Positions 61,399 through 64,000 of a stretch of DNA of 64,000 nt are shown piece after piece. Within the stretch, counting starts at the first letter, position 1; each line of letters begins with the position of its first letter. Position numbers and translations under genes: made by a program. Under the pieces are notes generated by a model. That model was not told the DNA's origin and searched no databases. It was given only the letters and a program-made list of their open reading frames with translations. Source of the stretch: Collibacillus ludicampi (GTDB lineage: Bacteria; Bacillota; Bacilli; Tumebacillales; BOQE01); NCBI RefSeq assembly GCF_023705585.1, contig NZ_BOQE01000001.1:2574710-2638709 (forward strand), in the 5' to 3' direction.

Positions 61399-63690
61399 TT
61401 GGGAAAAATCACGAACGGCTTACGCAAAGTCCTGACCACGTTCATTAACTGGCTCCCGGAAGGGGCCAACAAACAAAATCCGCATGACGTTGGACATGTC
61501 GCTAAGACGTCGCCGTGGCTGTTCGACTACGACGTTTTCCGGCTTAACTGGGAAAAGGTGACGATCTTACGCGAGATTGATGAAATGCTTCGATCGGATC
61601 CGCGGATTAAGAGGGCGAATCACGTGTTTGCCTCCACAGCCGTCCGTCGCGGTCTAACCGTGAAAGTCACATCCGAAGTGAGCGAAGACTTAGCACAAAA
61701 AGCGCAGGACCTTATCAATTTGCTGATGCGATCGGCACAGATCAACTCAAAACTCTTGCCTTGGGCCAGGTCATTGCTCAAAGACGGGGAATTATATCTG
61801 AATCCGATCATTGATATAAACAAAAGACTGATCAGCGATATAAAAAACCTTCCGGCAATCACGATGCAACGGAATGAGGATATTACAGGTCGCTTCCCCG
61901 ATCTGAACGATGCGTTTCGTCAAATCGACCCTGTATCGCGTGAGATCGTTCATAAGTTCCCCCTTTGGGCTGTAAACCACATTCGGTACGACCACGAGCC
62001 CGGTCAACTATATGGGAACAGCCAGTATCTTGCGTGCAGAGCCATATGGAAGAAGCTCGTGATGACGGAGGAAGACCTTGTCGTCCGGCGGCGTACACGG
62101 GCGGTTCCCCGGCGTTTGCACATCGTAGGAAATAAGGATAATCCGGGAACGTGGGATGAGGTCAAGAAATACAAGGAATTTAACAAGCTGGACAATCCAA
62201 AGAGGTCTACGATCACAACCGACTATTTCGGGAACGGTCTAACGGATATCAAGGATCTGAACGCTGATGCTCAACTGGACCATATTAAGGACATCGAATA
62301 CCTACAGGAACAGCTCATGATGGGTACAGGCGTCCCTCTTCACATACTGGGCTTCGGTAAAAACGTAAACCGGGACATAGTGGAAGATCAGAAGAAACAG
62401 TTTGAAGAGGACGTTCAGGAGCTGCGGGACCTTTTGGAGTATGGCGACGAGGCTCCCTATAGCGGTCTGCGCGCCATTTTTGACCTACAGCTCACTTTGC
62501 AGGGGATCGACCCAAGTCTGGTCAGCTACAACTTCATCTGGTCGGATACGAACAATGATACACTGAACGATAAAGTAGATCGTGTCATCAAACTCCGTTC
62601 TGCGCAGCCGGATCCATTGATCTCTCGGGAACTTGCATTGAACTACATTGCGCGTGACTTTGGTTTAGATAGCCAGGAGTCAGTAAAAGCGGAAATCGAA
62701 AAGATCAAACAAGAGATGGCTGAGGATCGCACAGAACAACAGACAGAAGCCGGTGCGCTAAATCCTATGAAACCCTCGACGTCACCGACAGACCGGTATA
62801 CAACTCAAGCATCAGGTAAGCCGACAACGGACAGTAAGACTTACAACCCTCTTCACGGAGACAAGAAGGTTATCGAGCTGGAAAAGTGGCTCGCCGATGA
62901 AGTCCGTTCTTATTTTCGACGTGTCTTTCGGACCATGAAGAAGAACGGAATCGAGGCGAGGATTAAGAAGCTGCAGAAGCTGAGCCTGGCCATCAAAGAC
63001 AGCACTGTCACCTGCAAACTGTCCGAACGGGATCTAGCTTGGCTCGATCCTCATGGGGGATGTGGTTGCTTCCAGTGCCAGATGATCAACGATGCCGAAG
63101 ACGAGTTTGAACTGAGCGACGTGGTGGAGCAACAGGTGATCGAAGAATTTGACCAGGCTTGGCAAGAACATGAGGATTCCTTGAAGATCACATTGTTATC
63201 CGCCTATGCCGCTTCCGGGAAATTGGCGTTCAACAAGATTGCTGAGGAAGTAGAGGACGAAAATGTTGGGGTTTCTATCTCGTTTGACTTCGTTCACTCT
63301 GGGGTGAAAGAGGATCTGGAACGCTTCGCGGGATATCGGATCAACGGGATCGAGGAAACGACGCGCAATCTGCTTCGAAGGCAACTGGCCAAAGCATACG
63401 AAAACGGGGAGACTGTCAATCAGTGGATTGAGCGTATCCAGAGTGTGCTGGATATCCCGGATTGGCGCGCAGAAATGATTGCTCGAACAGAAATATCCTG
63501 GGCGTTCAACCGCGCGAAACTTGGAGGATATATCGAAGCAGGGGTGTCCAAAGTGAGGTATCTCGCGGTCATTGATAAACGTACTTGCCCCACGTGCAAA
63601 GAAGATCACGAGAAGGAATTCAATATTCATGATGCACCGTCGCTTCCGCGTCATCCGCGATGCCGTTGTACAACCGTGGCCGTTTTTTAG
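61399..63690 (+). CDS. Portal protein fused to MuF-like head morphogenesis protein
   Basis: 763 residues. About 1-450 is a portal (W-L-F-D start, RSDPRIKRANHVFASTAVRR, DGELYLNPIID, GVPLHILGFGKNVN-RD). A disordered linker (~450-490) joins a C-terminal MuF domain ending ARTEISWAFNRAK, KRTCPTCKEDH and LPRHPRCRCTTV. In most phages these are two genes (SPP1 gp6 and gp7). TTG 61399 follows AAGGGGGTGAG. Confidence 0.88.
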   Translation: MGKITNGLRKVLTTFINWLPEGANKQNPHDVGHVAKTSPWLFDYDVFRLNWEKVTILREIDEMLRSDPRIKRANHVFASTAVRRGLTVKVTSEVSEDLAQKAQDLINLLMRSAQINSKLLPWARSLLKDGELYLNPIIDINKRLISDIKNLPAITMQRNEDITGRFPDLNDAFRQIDPVSREIVHKFPLWAVNHIRYDHEPGQLYGNSQYLACRAIWKKLVMTEEDLVVRRRTRAVPRRLHIVGNKDNPGTWDEVKKYKEFNKLDNPKRSTITTDYFGNGLTDIKDLNADAQLDHIKDIEYLQEQLMMGTGVPLHILGFGKNVNRDIVEDQKKQFEEDVQELRDLLEYGDEAPYSGLRAIFDLQLTLQGIDPSLVSYNFIWSDTNNDTLNDKVDRVIKLRSAQPDPLISRELALNYIARDFGLDSQESVKAEIEKIKQEMAEDRTEQQTEAGALNPMKPSTSPTDRYTTQASGKPTTDSKTYNPLHGDKKVIELEKWLADEVRSYFRRVFRTMKKNGIEARIKKLQKLSLAIKDSTVTCKLSERDLAWLDPHGGCGCFQCQMINDAEDEFELSDVVEQQVIEEFDQAWQEHEDSLKITLLSAYAASGKLAFNKIAEEVEDENVGVSISFDFVHSGVKEDLERFAGYRINGIEETTRNLLRRQLAKAYENGETVNQWIERIQSVLDIPDWRAEMIARTEISWAFNRAKLGGYIEAGVSKVRYLAVIDKRTCPTCKEDHEKEFNIHDAPSLPRHPRCRCTTVAVF

Positions 63691-63708
63691 AGACGGCTTT
63701 TTATTTTG
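63678..63708 (+). terminator. Hairpin with U-run inside the structural operon
   Basis: GCCGT-tttttagag-ACGGC followed by TTTTTATTTT, overlapping the portal-MuF stop codon. It would lower expression of the downstream genes. Confidence 0.68.
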
Positions 63709-63730
63709 CTTACGAAAGGGGAGAAAGACT

Positions 63731-64000
63731 TTGCCAAGTCAGTTGTTCACGGACATGTTAGTGGCTCAACCCACTGTTTTAGATTCATCCAGTAAAGATA
63801 AACTGCGTGTCCGTTTTAAAGCAACGCAAGCGAATGTAATCAATTCAAACCGTCGCTTGTATCCGTATGCGGTTTTAAACGATGCGATTCAACGGTCCGA
63901 CGATCGGATCAAGCAAAACCGAATGATTGGAGAGTCACCTCATCCAAAGCATTTTATTGGCAAGGATGGACAGATTGTATTCGATACACGCCTTGAAAAT
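63731..64000 (+). CDS. Prohead protease/head maturation protein (3' end outside window)
   Basis: First 90 codons. INSNRRLYPYAVLNDAIQR and MIGESPHPKHF follow the S80-type prohead protease pattern (NSNGRxYP...GExxHP). Cleaves scaffold and capsid precursors. TTG start at 63731 after AAAGGGGAGAAAG. Runs off the right end. Confidence 0.75.
   Translation, partial: MPSQLFTDMLVAQPTVLDSSSKDKLRVRFKATQANVINSNRRLYPYAVLNDAIQRSDDRIKQNRMIGESPHPKHFIGKDGQIVFDTRLEN

Larger units (their letters stand above)
35894..64000. mobile_element. Prophage in spoVR (left 28 kb; continues beyond window)
   Basis: Order of modules: integrase, excisionase-like gene, repressor switch, small early genes, replication genes, late regulator, terminase, portal, protease. 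This is a complete left arm of a temperate tailed phage. Genes are densely packed and nearly all read rightward, unlike the host part. Tail and lysis genes must follow outside the window. Confidence 0.92.

Overview
The window reads as the chromosome of an aerobic, endospore-forming member of the Bacillales. Support comes from gerP-type spore genes, a CwlD-like cortex amidase, prkA-yhbH-spoVR, a KinB-like sporulation kinase, strong GGAGG ribosome sites and many TTG/GTG starts. Genus cannot be fixed by eye; an Alicyclobacillaceae-like lineage is a guess. The last 28 kb is the left part of a prophage that continues past the end of the window.

Layout. 1-2.9 kb: end of a cobalamin operon (cbiD, cbiET fusion, ferredoxin, NiCoT transporter). 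3.0-3.9 kb: EamA transporter. 4.2-11.7 kb: AcoR-type sigma-54 activator, a perfect -24/-12 promoter with a symmetric upstream site, and an acetoin-dehydrogenase-type operon (E1alpha, E1beta, E2, E3). 11.7-13.7 kb: scrap zone with an IS21 transposase remnant, a PemK-type toxin-antitoxin pair, a ybaK-type gene fragment and a GNAT acetyltransferase. 13.7-19.5 kb: a tiny spore-type membrane protein and the pyruvate dehydrogenase operon. 19.6-31.6 kb: sporulation kinase, an isocitrate/isopropylmalate-type dehydrogenase with an IclR regulator, and many spore-surface candidates (tandem-repeat protein, Arg/Ser-rich protein, two Hsp20 proteins, GerPA/PF-, GerPD- and GerPC-like proteins, cortex amidase). 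31.6-35.9 kb: TetR regulator, prkA, yhbH and the first 59 codons of spoVR.

spoVR is broken by a prophage whose large serine recombinase lies against the junction. The recombinase has a sigma-E-like candidate promoter and a divergently encoded excisionase-like protein. The arrangement resembles the known sporulation genes that are rebuilt by element excision in the mother cell. The prophage then shows a LexA-box-controlled micro-ORF, a CI/Cro-like switch with operator repeats, small early genes, a replication module (DUF2800, DUF2815, MazG-like, family A polymerase, two SNF2 helicases, HD nucleotidase, DNA methyltransferase, VapE-type primase-helicase, VRR-NUC) with an iteron-like cluster, an ArpU-like late regulator and candidate late promoter, a tyrosine recombinase, a candidate type I toxin-antitoxin locus, terminase, two glycosyltransferases, a portal-MuF fusion and the start of a prohead protease.

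The most unusual signal outside the prophage is a family of long nested inverted repeats (four loci). Stems covary between copies. Three of the four loci lie in the E1beta-E2 gap of the aco or pdh operon.
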